Shown one piece after another: positions 1-8,921 of a DNA stretch of 56,360 nt. The notes below the pieces were generated by a model. The model was not told the DNA's origin. It was given only the letters and a program-made list of their open reading frames with translations, and searched no databases. The DNA comes from Alphaproteobacteria bacterium (GTDB lineage Bacteria > Pseudomonadota > Alphaproteobacteria > UBA8366 > GCA-2717185): positions 1 to 56,360 of the forward strand of contig JBBDQU010000010.1 of assembly GCA_040905865.1 (NCBI GenBank), in the 5' to 3' direction. Position numbers and translations under genes: made by a program. Position 1 is the first letter of the stretch, and each line of letters opens with the position of its first letter.

Positions 1-13
1 CCCGCATTGAATC

Positions 14-44
14 ACAAACCCCTCACCAAAGGCGAGGGGTTTGT
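14..44 (+). terminator. Strong hairpin, probable terminator of an upstream gene outside the window
   Basis: An 11-bp perfect inverted repeat (left arm 14-24, right arm 34-44) closes a short loop, and the right arm ends in GGGGTTTGT. The form fits a factor-independent terminator or attenuator. The gene it would serve lies left of the window, so the direction is inferred from the T-rich right side. Confidence 0.6.
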
Positions 45-54
45 CAGCGGTCTG

Positions 55-82
55 GGCGGTCCCGCGGGGCCGCCGTTTTTTT
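55..82 (+). terminator. Rho-independent terminator, copy 1
   Basis: GGCGGTCC and GGGCCGCC arms fold around a short CGC-centred loop and are followed by G and seven T (76-82). The same element, including the trailing ATG, recurs at 3711-3742 after tctA, so the tct operon is bracketed by two nearly identical terminators. Confidence 0.75.
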
Positions 83-366
83 ATGACGGGAAAGTTGCTG
101 CTTCCGGAGCTGTTTCAATGCGGCGGCGCATGCCGGCGCTGCAAAAAAACAATACCAGGAAGAAAATTGGTTTCTGTTGACACGGGGCGCAAATAGGCTC
201 CAATGTTCCTACCCCAAGCAAACTTTCGTAAAAGGCAGATTAATTTTACAGGTCGGATATTCTCCCTGGGGGGAGACCGGCAGGCTCTCAATGTGCTGGA
301 CGGCCCAACCATCTGCTCCAGGCTGAGAGAAACGCTAAAAGAAACCGGAATAGGAGAAAACAAGAA
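83..366 (+). promoter_or_regulatory. tctC leader and promoter region
   Basis: This non-coding stretch carries a perfect -35-like TTGACA at 177-182. Only a weak -10 candidate (CAATGT, 201-206) lies at an 18-bp spacing. A small hairpin with TCTCCC/GGGAGA arms lies near 262-277 in the putative leader, and a purine-rich ribosome site (AGGAG) sits just before the tctC ATG. A short CTGAGA string near 325 is not enough to call a TPP riboswitch. Confidence 0.35.
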
Positions 367-1344
367 ATGAAACGGACTATGCGTACAACCGCCATCCTGG
401 CGGCTGGATTGGCGATGGGCCTTTCCGCCCAGGCCGCCACCGCCGTGGAAATACCCTGCAGCACCGCGCGCGTGATCGTGCCATGGGGTGCGGGCGGCGA
501 GTCTGATATCCTGAAGCGCGTCGTGCTGGAAGGCTACAACCGCCTCGGCGGCAAGCCCGAACTGCAGGTCGTGACCATCACCGGCCAGGGCGGCATGAAG
601 GGCTGGAAGGCGGCGATGGATGCGAAGCCGGATGGCTGCACCCTGTTTTCGATCCACGAGCATGTCCTGGCGACCAACCTTACGGGGCGGACCGAACACA
701 GCTGGGACTCGCTGGTGCCTGTAATTTCGCTGACCAAGACCCCGTCGCTGATGGGCGCGTCGCCGAAGACGCCGTTCAGCAACTACAAGGAAATGGTGGA
801 ATGGACAAAGGCCAACCCGGGCAAGCTTCTTGCTGCCGGGACGCTCGGTTCGACCAGCCATTTTTCGTTGCTGCTGGTCCAGGATGCGCTTGGTCTCCCC
901 GACATGAAGGTCGTGTCCTATGACGGTACTGCGGACCGGATGAAGGCGCTGCTTGCGGGCACGGTTCATTTCGCCCAGGTGTCGGAATCGACCGGCACGA
1001 AGCATGTGGAGTCAGGCGCGCTGAAGATCCTTGGGATCAATACACCCGAGCGGTCGCCACGGCTGCCGGATGTGCCGACCGCCACGGAACAGGGCTACCC
1101 GCTGGAAATCGCTTCAACCCGAGGCATCATGGTTCCGAAGGGCACGCCGCAAGAAGTCATCGATTACTACGGTGACATGTTCGAAAAGGCGACGCAGGAC
1201 AAGAAGGTCGTCGAGACGGTCGAAAGGATGGGGAGCTATATGTTCGTCAAGCGTCAGGACGAATACATCAAGTGGTGGAAAGACACCAACGAGGAATGGA
1301 CCCGCATCGCAAAGAAGGTGGGAGTGTACAGGCAGGGCAGCTAA
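367..1344 (+). CDS. Tripartite tricarboxylate transporter substrate-binding protein (TctC/Bug family)
   Basis: A 325-residue periplasmic solute receptor. A cleavable signal peptide (about residues 1-26, ending near AQAATA) precedes the family opening, in which a short strand (ARVIVPWGAGGESD) is followed by a glycine-rich turn. The late motif with RSPRLPDVPTATEQGY is typical of Bug receptors, which clamp carboxylates such as citrate, succinate or aromatic acids. The substrate cannot be read from sequence. Its gene opens a tctC-tctB-tctA set in the usual order. A terminator-like hairpin directly follows it, which could raise receptor expression over the membrane subunits. An AGGAG ribosome site supports the ATG chosen. 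Confidence 0.9.
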   Translation: MKRTMRTTAILAAGLAMGLSAQAATAVEIPCSTARVIVPWGAGGESDILKRVVLEGYNRLGGKPELQVVTITGQGGMKGWKAAMDAKPDGCTLFSIHEHVLATNLTGRTEHSWDSLVPVISLTKTPSLMGASPKTPFSNYKEMVEWTKANPGKLLAAGTLGSTSHFSLLLVQDALGLPDMKVVSYDGTADRMKALLAGTVHFAQVSESTGTKHVESGALKILGINTPERSPRLPDVPTATEQGYPLEIASTRGIMVPKGTPQEVIDYYGDMFEKATQDKKVVETVERMGSYMFVKRQDEYIKWWKDTNEEWTRIAKKVGVYRQGS

Positions 1345-1367
1345 ATCTATCTGACCTGAAGCGTAAT

Positions 1368-1404
1368 CGGCCCGTCCCGGAGATATCCGAGGCGGGCCGT
1401 TTTT
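1368..1404 (+). terminator. Intercistronic hairpin-T-run between tctC and tctB
   Basis: CGGCCCG at 1368-1374 pairs with CGGGCCG at 1393-1399, followed by five T. Placed between receptor and membrane genes, it probably acts as a partial terminator or as a 3' stabiliser of the tctC message. Confidence 0.65.
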
Positions 1405-1471
1405 GGTGGTTTCGTGCGACTATCGGCGTGAACCCGGAAGGGGAAGCCGAATTTGGGAGAGAATTTAGCAA

Positions 1472-1957
1472 ATGCGCTCGCTGAACAGGGATGTCGTCAT
1501 TGCGCTGGTGCTGCTTGCGGTCACCTGTGCCTATTTCTGGGAATCGTTCAACATCGTCGACCCCGGCTACGGCAGCATGGGGCCGAAGCTCTGGCCCCGG
1601 GTCATCCTGGTGCCGCTTTTCATCCTCTGCGTTGTCTATCTCATACAGTCGCTGCGGCGCGGCGCGGCGGAAAAGGGGGAACCGTTCAGCCTCGGCGCAT
1701 GGTTTGTCAAATACCGCAACCCGATCTACTGTTTCGCCATATTCTTCGTGTTCCTGCTGGTGCTCGATTACCTCGGCATGCTGATCGCCGGCGTCCTGGT
1801 GACATTCGCGCTGCTGACGGCGATCGGCGAGCGGACGCCGCGGGCGCTCGCGATGCACGTTGTTATCTCGGTGGTTTCCGTCGGCGTCGTCTGGGCATTG
1901 TTCACTTACGTTCTTCGGGTCTACCTGCCCGAGGGCGAACTGATTCGCGTCTACTGA
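1472..1957 (+). CDS. Tripartite tricarboxylate transporter small membrane subunit (TctB family)
   Basis: A 161-residue integral membrane protein with four predicted hydrophobic segments (about 10-27, 47-62, 86-105 and 118-150). The short first helix, the GYGSMGPKLWPR loop and the paired C-terminal helices match TctB proteins, which form the small, poorly conserved subunit of the TTT transporter with TctA. It lies between the receptor and the large permease genes. A GGGAGAG-type ribosome site precedes the ATG. Confidence 0.85.
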   Translation: MRSLNRDVVIALVLLAVTCAYFWESFNIVDPGYGSMGPKLWPRVILVPLFILCVVYLIQSLRRGAAEKGEPFSLGAWFVKYRNPIYCFAIFFVFLLVLDYLGMLIAGVLVTFALLTAIGERTPRALAMHVVISVVSVGVVWALFTYVLRVYLPEGELIRVY

Positions 1958-1988
1958 CCCTTCGCGGCCTCAAAGGAACGCAAAAGAA

Positions 1989-3683
1989 ATGTTAATAGAA
2001 AACATAGGCCTTGCCGCGGAGCAGGTCTTCCAGTTGCACAATCTGGGCCTGATGCTGATCGGCGTGTTCTTCGGAATCATCGCCGGCGCCATTCCCGGTT
2101 TCACGGTGACGATGGCGGTGGTGCTGTCGCTGCCCTTCACTTTCGGCATGCCGCCGGTCAACGGGCTGTCGACGATGCTGGGTATTTATGTCGGCGGTCT
2201 GTCGGGCGGCCTGATCTCGGGCATGCTGATGGGGATACCTGGTACGCCGGCCTCCATCGCAACCACCTTCGACGGCTTCCCGGCGGTGCGTCAGGGCAAG
2301 GCCGGGCTGGCGCTCGGGCTTGGCGTGTGGTCGTCGTTCTTCGGCGGTCTGATCGGCGCCGTGGTGCTGGCGACGCTGGCGCCCGGCATCGCGGTGATCG
2401 GGCTTGAGTTCGAGCCCTGGGCGCTGTTTTCGCTGATCATCTTCGCGCTGACCATCACGGCAAGCCTGGCCGGCGAAAACATGATCAAGGGGTTGATCGC
2501 GGGCTCGTTCGGGCTGCTGTTCGCGGCGCTGGGGGCGGAGGAAATCAACGCCATCGACCGGCTGCATTTCGGGTTTGAGGCATTGTCCGGCGGGTTCGCC
2601 TATCTGCCGGTGCTGATCGGCCTGTTCGCCTTCAGCCAGTTGCTCGGCGATATCGAGGATACGAAGGTGGCGCGGGCGCCGCTGATGGCCAAAGTGGACA
2701 GTGTCAGTATCAAGATCGAGCACTGGAACGCCATCAAGACCATCATGCGAAGCTGGCCCAACCTGTTGCGGTCGTCGGGGATCGGCGTGTTCGTCGGCGT
2801 GCTGCCGGCGGCGGGCAGTTCGATTTCCAACATCCTCGCCTACGATCAGGCGAAGAAGGCTTCCAAGCATCCGGAAACCTTCGGTACGGGCGACCTCGAC
2901 GGCATCATCGCGCCGGAGGCGGCGAACAACGCCACGGCCGGCGGTGCGCTGACGACGATGATGGCGCTGGGCATTCCGGGATCGGCGCTGTGCGCGATCA
3001 TGCTGGGGGCGCTGCTGATCCACAACGTTGTGCCGAGCCCGCTGTTCATCACCGAACAGCCGGTCCTGGCCTACGGCATCTTCACCGCGTTCTTCCTCGC
3101 GCATTTCATGATGATCGCGATGCAGACGGGGGCGCTGAAGGCGTTCCTGTATATCACGCGGGTGCCGATGTACACGATGGCGGCGGTGATCCTGGTGTAC
3201 TGCGCGGTGGGGACCTTCGCGCTGAACAACAGCAGCTTCGACATGTGGACGCTGTTCTGGTTCGGCCTGCTGGGCTTCCTGATGAAGAAGTTCAACTTCC
3301 CGCTGGCGCCGGTGGTGCTGGGGGTGGTGCTGGGTGACCTTGCGGAACTGAACCTGAACCGGGCCTGGACGATCAGCGAGGATGTGTCACTGTTCTTCAC
3401 CCAGCCCTGGTCGCTGTTCTTCGTCCTGCTGTCGGTGTTCTCGATCGCGTTCCCGTGGTACCAGAAGCATCGCGGCAAGCAGACCTGGACGCTGGGTTTC
3501 ATGCCGGCGATGGTGATGATCCAGTCGATTCCCCTGTTCATGATGGGCAGTCCCGTTCGGATGGGTATCGGCTCGTTAATGGTGGCGCTCGGCCTGTGGA
3601 TGCTGTGGCGGACGCATCAGAAAGGCTGGGCGCTCGACCCTGCCGACGGGATGCTCATCAAACCGAAGATCGAACCGGCCTGA
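1989..3683 (+). CDS. Tripartite tricarboxylate transporter large permease subunit (TctA family)
   Basis: A 564-residue permease with about 12 hydrophobic segments. Hallmarks are the N-terminal glycine/proline-rich region (GAIPGFTVTMA, then GMLMGIPGTPASIATTFDG) and its internal echo (GVLPAAGSSISNILAYDQAK, then GIPGSA near residue 330), as expected for a family with two related halves. It moves the carboxylate captured by TctC using an ion gradient. The gene starts 31 bases after tctB and ends at a strong terminator. The C-terminal tail is somewhat longer than usual, with three extra hydrophobic segments. Confidence 0.92.
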   Translation: MLIENIGLAAEQVFQLHNLGLMLIGVFFGIIAGAIPGFTVTMAVVLSLPFTFGMPPVNGLSTMLGIYVGGLSGGLISGMLMGIPGTPASIATTFDGFPAVRQGKAGLALGLGVWSSFFGGLIGAVVLATLAPGIAVIGLEFEPWALFSLIIFALTITASLAGENMIKGLIAGSFGLLFAALGAEEINAIDRLHFGFEALSGGFAYLPVLIGLFAFSQLLGDIEDTKVARAPLMAKVDSVSIKIEHWNAIKTIMRSWPNLLRSSGIGVFVGVLPAAGSSISNILAYDQAKKASKHPETFGTGDLDGIIAPEAANNATAGGALTTMMALGIPGSALCAIMLGALLIHNVVPSPLFITEQPVLAYGIFTAFFLAHFMMIAMQTGALKAFLYITRVPMYTMAAVILVYCAVGTFALNNSSFDMWTLFWFGLLGFLMKKFNFPLAPVVLGVVLGDLAELNLNRAWTISEDVSLFFTQPWSLFFVLLSVFSIAFPWYQKHRGKQTWTLGFMPAMVMIQSIPLFMMGSPVRMGIGSLMVALGLWMLWRTHQKGWALDPADGMLIKPKIEPA

Positions 3684-3710
3684 CCGGCGGATACCGGTAT
3701 AAAACGAAAC

Positions 3711-3740
3711 GGCGGTCCCGCGGGGCCGCCGTTTTTTTTA
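3711..3740 (+). terminator. Rho-independent terminator after tctA, copy 2
   Basis: The 20-base GGCGGTCCCGCGGGGCCGCC hairpin is followed by G and eight T. It is the same element as at 55-82, and similarity extends into the following ATG. It ends the tctCBA transcript before the convergent bolA-like gene. Confidence 0.85.
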
Positions 3741-3765
3741 TGTCAGTACGGTTGCGACGGAGATG

Positions 3766-4089
3766 TCAGCCTTTGCCGCGTTGTCCTCCGCCAAGGCACA
3801 GGGGCGACTCCAGGATTGCGCCGCCGCGCGCCGCCCATTCCTCGGGGGTCAGCGTCTGCATGGACAGCGCATGCACGCCGCCCTTCAGTTCCGCCTCCAG
3901 GATGCCATTGACCTGTTGGTGGCGGCGGACACGGGGCATGCCATCGAAGGTGCTGGCGACGACGACCAGCTTGAAATGGGATTCCGAACCTGGCGGCACG
4001 TTATGCATGTGGCTTTCGTTGATCACTTCCAGATGCGCGGGGGTCAGCGATGCGGCAATCTTCTGTGTGATGGTTTCCTGAATCGTCAT
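3766..4089 (-). CDS. bolA: BolA family protein
   Basis: A 107-residue protein with the BolA/IbaG fold: an N-terminal helix (MTIQETITQKIAASLTP), the LEVINESHMH strand with conserved histidines, then FKLVVVASTFDGMPRVRRHQ and the VNGILEAELKGGVHALSMQT helix-strand ending. BolA proteins partner monothiol glutaredoxins in Fe-S trafficking and influence cell shape and stress responses. The ATG at 4089 fits the family's usual start; a longer upstream reading is not family-like. It is convergent with tctA and follows the lipoprotein gene on the same strand. Confidence 0.9.
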   Translation of the reverse strand: MTIQETITQKIAASLTPAHLEVINESHMHNVPPGSESHFKLVVVASTFDGMPRVRRHQQVNGILEAELKGGVHALSMQTLTPEEWAARGGAILESPLCLGGGQRGKG

Positions 4090-4114
4090 GGCGGGTCTCT
4101 CCGGCGCGGGATGT

Positions 4115-4702
4115 CTACTTGATGAAGGCGGCCAGGTCCTTTCGAATCTGTGCCTCAAAGGTTCTGTCGAAGCGGTTCATTAATCGTTCGACGAGATCGA
4201 ACCAGATTTTTTCGCGGTCTGCCAAGCTGGCGTCCTCGCCGACCGTCCGGCTCTGTCTTGCGCCGGCATTGGCGCGCGCCGAACGCTGGCTGTCCGGATC
4301 CGAAACCTCGATGGCAATTTCGACCTGCGCATCGTAACGCCATTCCTGATCCGTCGTGAAGGCGCCGGTAACGCCTTTCTTCAGCGGCAGACGTGTTTCC
4401 GTGGCGGTGGCCTCCCGAATGGTCACAACAGCGGTGCCGCGGGTTCCGGCGGCAACCAGTCGGTCGGCGATCCACCGTTCCGCCGCGACGATGGGCGGCG
4501 TCGGGAATTCATGGCCGATATTCGGGCCGTTTACCGGGGCAAGGTAGCGGGGCGCGTATTCGATGCGGGCAACGTCCAGCCGGATCGGCGGCAGATGGTT
4601 AAATGTGAGTTCCGGAAACTGCTTTTGCGCACCCGGCGTGCTACAGCCCGTCAGGGCAATCAGCGCTACGGCAAGGACGGCGAAGGTTCCGCGAAAAAGC
4701 AT
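4115..4702 (-). CDS. Putative lipoprotein of unknown function
   Basis: A 195-residue protein with a clear lipoprotein signal: a hydrophobic segment followed by the lipobox LTGC at about residues 16-19 (ALIALTGCSTPG), so it is expected to be lipid-anchored. The mature part is a mixed alpha/beta stretch with charged C-terminal helices (EKIWFDLVERLMNRFDRTFE). I do not recognise a specific domain, though proteins like it recur next to hslO in alphaproteobacteria. The ATG at 4702 was chosen because it directly precedes the signal sequence. It sits 67 bases after hslO on the same strand. Confidence 0.7.
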   Translation of the reverse strand: MLFRGTFAVLAVALIALTGCSTPGAQKQFPELTFNHLPPIRLDVARIEYAPRYLAPVNGPNIGHEFPTPPIVAAERWIADRLVAAGTRGTAVVTIREATATETRLPLKKGVTGAFTTDQEWRYDAQVEIAIEVSDPDSQRSARANAGARQSRTVGEDASLADREKIWFDLVERLMNRFDRTFEAQIRKDLAAFIK

Positions 4703-4769
4703 CGTTTCATGATCCGTTCGGCTGCCAGGGAGGGGAATATACGGAATATGCGGGCTTATACGCGGGGGT

Positions 4770-5657
4770 TCAAGATGGCAGGCATAGTTCACGCGTCTCG
4801 GGATCGAACACCCGTTCAGCATTACAGAACTGGCAGGTCACGACGATCCTGCCGTTGACCGTCATCTCTTCGACCTCCTCTTCCGTCAGCATCGCCACGA
4901 CGGCCTTCATGCGTTCGGTGGAGCATTTGCATGCGAATTCCAGCGGCTTGTGCGGGAATACCCGGACCCCGTCTTCGTGAAACAGGCGGTACAGCAGCGC
5001 GTGCGCGTCGAGCGCCGCATTGCACAATTCGTCGTCTCGGCAACTGCCCATCAGCACCATCGCGGTGCGCCAGGCGTCCTCCATGCGTTCGCGTTCCGCC
5101 AGATCTTCGTCTTCCGGCAGGCGTTGCAGCAGCAGCGCGCCGCCGCGCCATGCGCCGGCAGCTGTGCGTTGACAGGCCAGCCGGACACCGGCGGCGAACT
5201 GGCTCGATTGCTGGAAATAATGATGCACGCAATCCGTCAGGGTGGCGCCCTGGATTTCGACGATGCCCTGATACTTCTCCATATCGAGCCCCTGGTCGAC
5301 CGTGAACGCCATAATGCCGGCGCCCAGCAACCGCGCGATGGAGGGCGCGCCGTCCGGGATATCGCCCTTTATATCGGCGTATCCACGGATCGCGCCGTCG
5401 GTCGTAACGTCGGCGACCAGCATGCTCACCGGTCCGTCGCCGCGCGCCTGGAGACTGAAGGTGCCATCGAATTTCAGCCCGCCGGACAGCCCGGCAACCA
5501 ACGCCATTGCTTCGCCCAGCAGGGCCGCCGCCGGGGCCGGATAGTCATGCGCCCGCAGCGCCGTATCCAGCGCCGGGCCAAGCCGGACCAGGCGCCCGTG
5601 CAGGCCGCTCGATTCAATGATGAACGGCTGGATGAGGTCGTCAGCCGGTACGTTCAC
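4770..5657 (-). CDS. hslO: Redox-regulated molecular chaperone Hsp33
   Basis: A 295-residue protein matching Hsp33 throughout: the N-terminal domain (DDLIQPFIIESSGLHGRLVR, then QARGDGPVSMLVADVTTDG and GYADI), the central linker, and the C-terminal zinc-binding redox switch with Cys pairs CKC (about 243-245) and CQFC (about 275-278). Under oxidative unfolding stress these cysteines form disulfides, release zinc and activate holdase function. The start is taken as GTG at 5657, giving a 2-base gap after argF; it fits the family's N terminus. It is the third gene of an argD-argF-hslO unit. Confidence 0.93.
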   Translation of the reverse strand: MNVPADDLIQPFIIESSGLHGRLVRLGPALDTALRAHDYPAPAAALLGEAMALVAGLSGGLKFDGTFSLQARGDGPVSMLVADVTTDGAIRGYADIKGDIPDGAPSIARLLGAGIMAFTVDQGLDMEKYQGIVEIQGATLTDCVHHYFQQSSQFAAGVRLACQRTAAGAWRGGALLLQRLPEDEDLAERERMEDAWRTAMVLMGSCRDDELCNAALDAHALLYRLFHEDGVRVFPHKPLEFACKCSTERMKAVVAMLTEEEVEEMTVNGRIVVTCQFCNAERVFDPETRELCLPS

Positions 5658-5659
5658 GT

Positions 5660-6565
5660 TTACGACAGACACCAGGCGAGGATGCCTTTCTGGGCATGGA
5701 GGCGATTTTCGGCTTCGTCCCATATGACGGATTGCGGCCCGTCGATAACGCCTTCGGTCACCTCCTCGCCGCGATGGGCCGGCAGGCAGTGCATGAAGAT
5801 CGCATCGTCGTTGGCGCGCGCCATCAGGCGCTCGTTCACCTGAAAGGCGCGCAGCATGTTGTGGCGCGATTCCGAGGCGGTATCGTTCATCGACACCCAG
5901 GTATCCGTGACGATGCAATTGGCTCCAGCCACCGCTTTTTCCGGATCGGCGGTGACCGTGACGCGGCCGCCCTCGGCCTTCGCCCAGGCCAGCGCTTCCG
6001 GGGCCGGCGAGAGTTCGGGCGGGCAGGCGAGGCGGAGTTCGAAATCGAACCGTACAGCCGCCTGGATCCAGCTGCGCGCGACATTGTTGCCGTCGCCGCT
6101 CCATGCGATGACCGCATCGCGGATCGCGCCGCGATGTTCCTCGAAGGTCATGACATCGGCCATCAACTGGCAGGGATGGGTCGTGTCGGTCAGCCCGTTG
6201 ATAACGGGAACGGTCGCGTATTCCGCCATTTCCGCCAGTTTGTCCGGGGAGGTCGTGCGCATCATGATGATGTCGACAAAGCGCGACAATACCCGTGCGG
6301 TGTCCGCCACGGTCTCGCCATTGCCGATCTGCGTGTCGGCCTGCGTCAGCTGGATGGTTTCCCCGCCGAGTTGCCGCATGCCGACATCGAAGCTGACACG
6401 GGTGCGGGTTGAGGGCTTCTCGAAGACCATGGCGAGAAACTTGCCCTCAAGGGGCCGCATGTTCGACGCCGACCCGTCCTTGAAGGCCTTGCCGAGGGCG
6501 AACATCTCCCGCAGCGTGGCCTCGTCGAACGGGGCGAGGTCGAGAAAGTGGCGAAGTTCAGGCAC
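5660..6565 (-). CDS. argF: Ornithine carbamoyltransferase (arginine biosynthesis)
   Basis: A 301-residue enzyme that forms citrulline from ornithine and carbamoyl phosphate. It shows the carbamoyl-phosphate loop STRTR (52-56), the HPCQ motif in [12 protein letters not shown], the ornithine-site segment DTWVSMND and the catalytic HCLPAHRG near the C terminus. The length is normal. The GTG at 6565 is preferred because it gives the usual N terminus (PELRHFLDL) and overlaps the end of argD by 8 bases, suggesting translational coupling. A longer ATG-initiated reading inside argD is unlikely. Confidence 0.95.
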   Translation of the reverse strand: MPELRHFLDLAPFDEATLREMFALGKAFKDGSASNMRPLEGKFLAMVFEKPSTRTRVSFDVGMRQLGGETIQLTQADTQIGNGETVADTARVLSRFVDIIMMRTTSPDKLAEMAEYATVPVINGLTDTTHPCQLMADVMTFEEHRGAIRDAVIAWSGDGNNVARSWIQAAVRFDFELRLACPPELSPAPEALAWAKAEGGRVTVTADPEKAVAGANCIVTDTWVSMNDTASESRHNMLRAFQVNERLMARANDDAIFMHCLPAHRGEEVTEGVIDGPQSVIWDEAENRLHAQKGILAWCLS

Positions 6566-7736
6566 CGCCGGAGCCCCAGTTCCTGCCGACGGAATCGACG
6601 ACTTCCAGCGCCTCCGCAAAGTGGCTCTCTTCGGCGATCAGCGGCGGCAGGAAGCGCACGACGTTGTCGCCGGCCGGCACGGGCAGCAGCCCGGCGGCGT
6701 GGAACTTGCCGATAACCTCGCCCGCCGGCGCCTTGCACTTGATGCCGATCATCAACCCGGCGCCGCGAATGCTTTCATACACATTCGGATAGCGGCCGGT
6801 GACCTGCTTGAGGTCGTTCCAGAACTTGCGCGCCTTCCTGTCGACGCCGTCCATGAAACCGTCTTCCAGCATCACGTCGAGCACCGCATTCGCTGCCGCC
6901 GAGGCAAGCGGGTTGCCGCCGAAGGTGCTGCCATGGGTGCCGGGCGTCAGGCCCTTGGCCGCTTCTTCCGTGGCGACGATGGCGCCAATCGGGAAACCGC
7001 CGCCAAGACCCTTGGCCAGCGCCATGACATCCGGCGTGATCCCCGCCCACTGATGCGCGAACAGCTTGCCGGTCCGGCCCATGCCGGACTGCACCTCGTC
7101 CAGCAGCAGCAGGATGCCGAATTCGTCGGCGATCGTGCGCAACTCGCGCAGATAGTCGAGCGGCGCCGGGAATATGCCTGCTTCGCCCTGCACCGGTTCG
7201 AAGGCGATGCATGCCGTTTCCTCGGTGATCGCCGCCCGCAATGCGTTCAGGTTGCCAAAGGGCACCTGATCGAATCCATCGACCGGCTTGCCGAAACCTT
7301 CCAGATGCTTCGGATTCTTGGCCGCCGCGATAGTCGCCAGCGACCGCCCGTGGAAGGCGCCTTCGACGGTCAGCGTGCGCCAGCGCTTGGCGTCGCCCTT
7401 CTGGAAATGATAGCGCCGGCACAGCTTGATCGCTGCTTCCATTGCTTCCAGCCCGGAATTGCAGAAGAACACGGCATCGCCGAAACTGTTCGCCGCCAGC
7501 CGTTCGGCCAGCTTGACCTGGCCCGGAATGGTATAAAGGTTCGAACAATGCCACAGCGTCGCCACCTGCGCCTGCAGCGCCTTCACCAGATGGGGATGGC
7601 AATGGCCCAGCGAGGTCACCGCGATGCCGGTGCCGAAATCGAGGAATCGGCGGCCGTCCGTCGCGTATAGATAGGGACCTTCGCCCCGTTCAAACGCGAG
7701 GTCGTAACGACCATAGGTCGACATCACCGCTGCCAT
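6558..7736 (-). CDS. argD: Acetylornithine aminotransferase
   Basis: A 392-residue class III PLP aminotransferase. Visible are the [14 protein letters not shown] opening, the [12 protein letters not shown] pyridoxal pocket, [15 protein letters not shown], and the Schiff-base lysine K242 in [14 protein letters not shown], followed by [11 protein letters not shown]. It transaminates N-acetylglutamate semialdehyde in arginine synthesis and may also serve the succinyl-diaminopimelate step of lysine synthesis. It begins the argD-argF-hslO unit. A second in-frame ATG four codons later (MSTYGRYDL) is an equally possible start. A 14-bp perfect palindrome lies just upstream. Confidence 0.95.
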   Translation of the reverse strand: MAAVMSTYGRYDLAFERGEGPYLYATDGRRFLDFGTGIAVTSLGHCHPHLVKALQAQVATLWHCSNLYTIPGQVKLAERLAANSFGDAVFFCNSGLEAMEAAIKLCRRYHFQKGDAKRWRTLTVEGAFHGRSLATIAAAKNPKHLEGFGKPVDGFDQVPFGNLNALRAAITEETACIAFEPVQGEAGIFPAPLDYLRELRTIADEFGILLLLDEVQSGMGRTGKLFAHQWAGITPDVMALAKGLGGGFPIGAIVATEEAAKGLTPGTHGSTFGGNPLASAAANAVLDVMLEDGFMDGVDRKARKFWNDLKQVTGRYPNVYESIRGAGLMIGIKCKAPAGEVIGKFHAAGLLPVPAGDNVVRFLPPLIAEESHFAEALEVVDSVGRNWGSGGA

Positions 7737-7753
7737 CGCTAGTCTCCTTAATT

Positions 7754-7767
7754 GCCTGAATTCAGGC
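7754..7767. promoter_or_regulatory. Perfect 14-bp palindrome upstream of argD
   Basis: GCCTGAATTCAGGC is fully self-complementary and lies 18 bases before the argD start, in the 5' untranslated or promoter region. It could be an operator for arginine-responsive control or a small hairpin affecting argD translation. There is no direct evidence for either. Confidence 0.3.
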
Positions 7768-7938
7768 GGCCAATTTCCGAAAGGCGCGGAGTATCGGCAC
7801 TTGTCCCTATGCTGTCAACGGTCGGTTGTTTTAAATTTTCGAGCGTCAAGTGTTACGGCGCGCGGTCCTTTTCCCCGCCATGTGTCCGGTATAGGGTTCA
7901 CACCGTGACCTGGGCGATGGACAGACAGGGATAAAGCG

Positions 7939-8412
7939 ATGGCGGAAACGATTGTGCAGCGGCTGGCCAGGCTGGGCATTGAACTGCCGGAACCGGCCGT
8001 GACGAAGGCCGCCAATATCGAAACGGTGCTGATCCACCGCGGCAGCCTTCGGGTTTCCGGGCAGTTGCCGGTCTGGAACGGCGAGATACGCTACCGGGGC
8101 AGGGCAGGCGCGGAACGGACACTGGACGAAGCCACGGCGGCGGCGCGTCTGTCGGCGCTGAACGTGCTGGCGCAGGCGCGGCGGGCGCTGGACGGCGACC
8201 TGGGGCGGATCGAACGGGTCCTGAACCTGCGGGGGTTCGTTGCCGTGGCGGACGGCTTCACCGAAGTCGCGCAGGCGGTCAACGGCGCGTCGAACCTGAT
8301 GATCGAGGCGTTTGGCGATGCGGGGCGCCATACCCGCACCGCCGTCGGCGTTTCGGCGATGCCGCACAATGTCACGGTCGAGATCGAGGCGCTTTTCGCC
8401 CTGCGAGATTAA
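7939..8412 (+). CDS. RidA (YjgF/YER057c/UK114) family protein
   Basis: A 157-residue protein of the longer RidA subfamily: the start (RLARLGIELPEP), then VSGQLPVWNGEIRYRGRAG, a helix with AALSALNVLAQ-type spacing, and the closing GVSAMPHNVTVEIEALFAL strand. Classic RidA deaminates reactive enamine/imine intermediates made by PLP enzymes. This subtype often lacks tested activity, so the reaction is uncertain. It is divergent from argD, with about 200 bases between them. A purine-rich ribosome site (CAGGGATAAAG) precedes the ATG. Confidence 0.88.
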   Translation: MAETIVQRLARLGIELPEPAVTKAANIETVLIHRGSLRVSGQLPVWNGEIRYRGRAGAERTLDEATAAARLSALNVLAQARRALDGDLGRIERVLNLRGFVAVADGFTEVAQAVNGASNLMIEAFGDAGRHTRTAVGVSAMPHNVTVEIEALFALRD

Positions 8413-8505
8413 GGAGCCACACCGCCCGTCAATTATCTGTCCCGTTGCGGCGCGCGGCGCTATCGATAAGCGGGACTCCACAAGAATATCAGAGCGAGAA
8501 CAGCA

Positions 8506-8820
8506 ATGTTATACATTATATATCAGGAAGACCGGCCCGGCGCGGCGGAACTGCGCGCAACGCTGCGCCCGGCGCATTTCGAATACCTGGACGCGCACGA
8601 GGATATCCTGGTGCTGGGCGGCGCCATGCTGGCCGATGACGGCAAGACCCGCACCGGCAGCGTCCTGATCATCAATGTGGACAGCCGCGAGGCGGCGGAC
8701 CGTTTCTCGGAGAACGAACCCTTCCGCAAGGGCGGGTTGTTCAAGCGGGTCACCGTTTCCCATATGCGCCGCGGCCAGTGGAACCCGGAGGCCGCGCCGA
8801 AAACGGCGGAAGGGAACTAA
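8506..8820 (+). CDS. YciI family protein
   Basis: A 104-residue single-domain protein of the YciI/dimeric alpha-beta barrel type: MLYIIYQEDRPGAAELR, then a conserved HFEYLDAHEDILVLGGAMLADDG segment in which the His and Asp are the family's putative active-site residues, and a DSREAADRFSENEPFRKGGLF helix-turn typical of the family. The function is not defined. It follows the RidA gene by 93 bases on the same strand and is followed directly by a copy of a dispersed repeat. Confidence 0.88.
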   Translation: MLYIIYQEDRPGAAELRATLRPAHFEYLDAHEDILVLGGAMLADDGKTRTGSVLIINVDSREAADRFSENEPFRKGGLFKRVTVSHMRRGQWNPEAAPKTAEGN

Positions 8821-8821
8821 A

Positions 8822-8901
8822 TCAGATGGCGGATTAATTGGACCGCCCCTGACGATTCAACAGGTATATGAATCCTTTTTATCTTATTGAAGATACAATA
8901 T
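8822..8901. repeat. Dispersed intergenic repeat, copy A
   Basis: About 80 bases aligning with copies at 32867-32940 and 54618-54693. Shared blocks are an AGAT-start, a TTGGA segment, a GAT-CA segment, TGAATC, and the ending ATCTTATTGAAGAT. It lies right after the YciI gene and against the 3' end of the orphan minus-strand gene, and is more AT-rich than the other copies. Confidence 0.45.
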
Positions 8902-8921
8902 TTTTAATGGAATGTGCCACC

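Noticed and set aside
318-345. CTGAGA-containing leader resembling part of a TPP riboswitch
   Set aside because: Only the short CTGAGA string is present; the second conserved helix and the ACCUGAUCUGG-type segment are absent.
115-1005. Long minus-strand open frame over the tctC gene
   Set aside because: Antisense shadow of a clear receptor gene; the translated sequence is Arg/His-rich with no domain. Similar antisense frames elsewhere in this GC-rich window (for example 1992-3104, 29088-30599 and 40109-41623) were dropped for the same reason.
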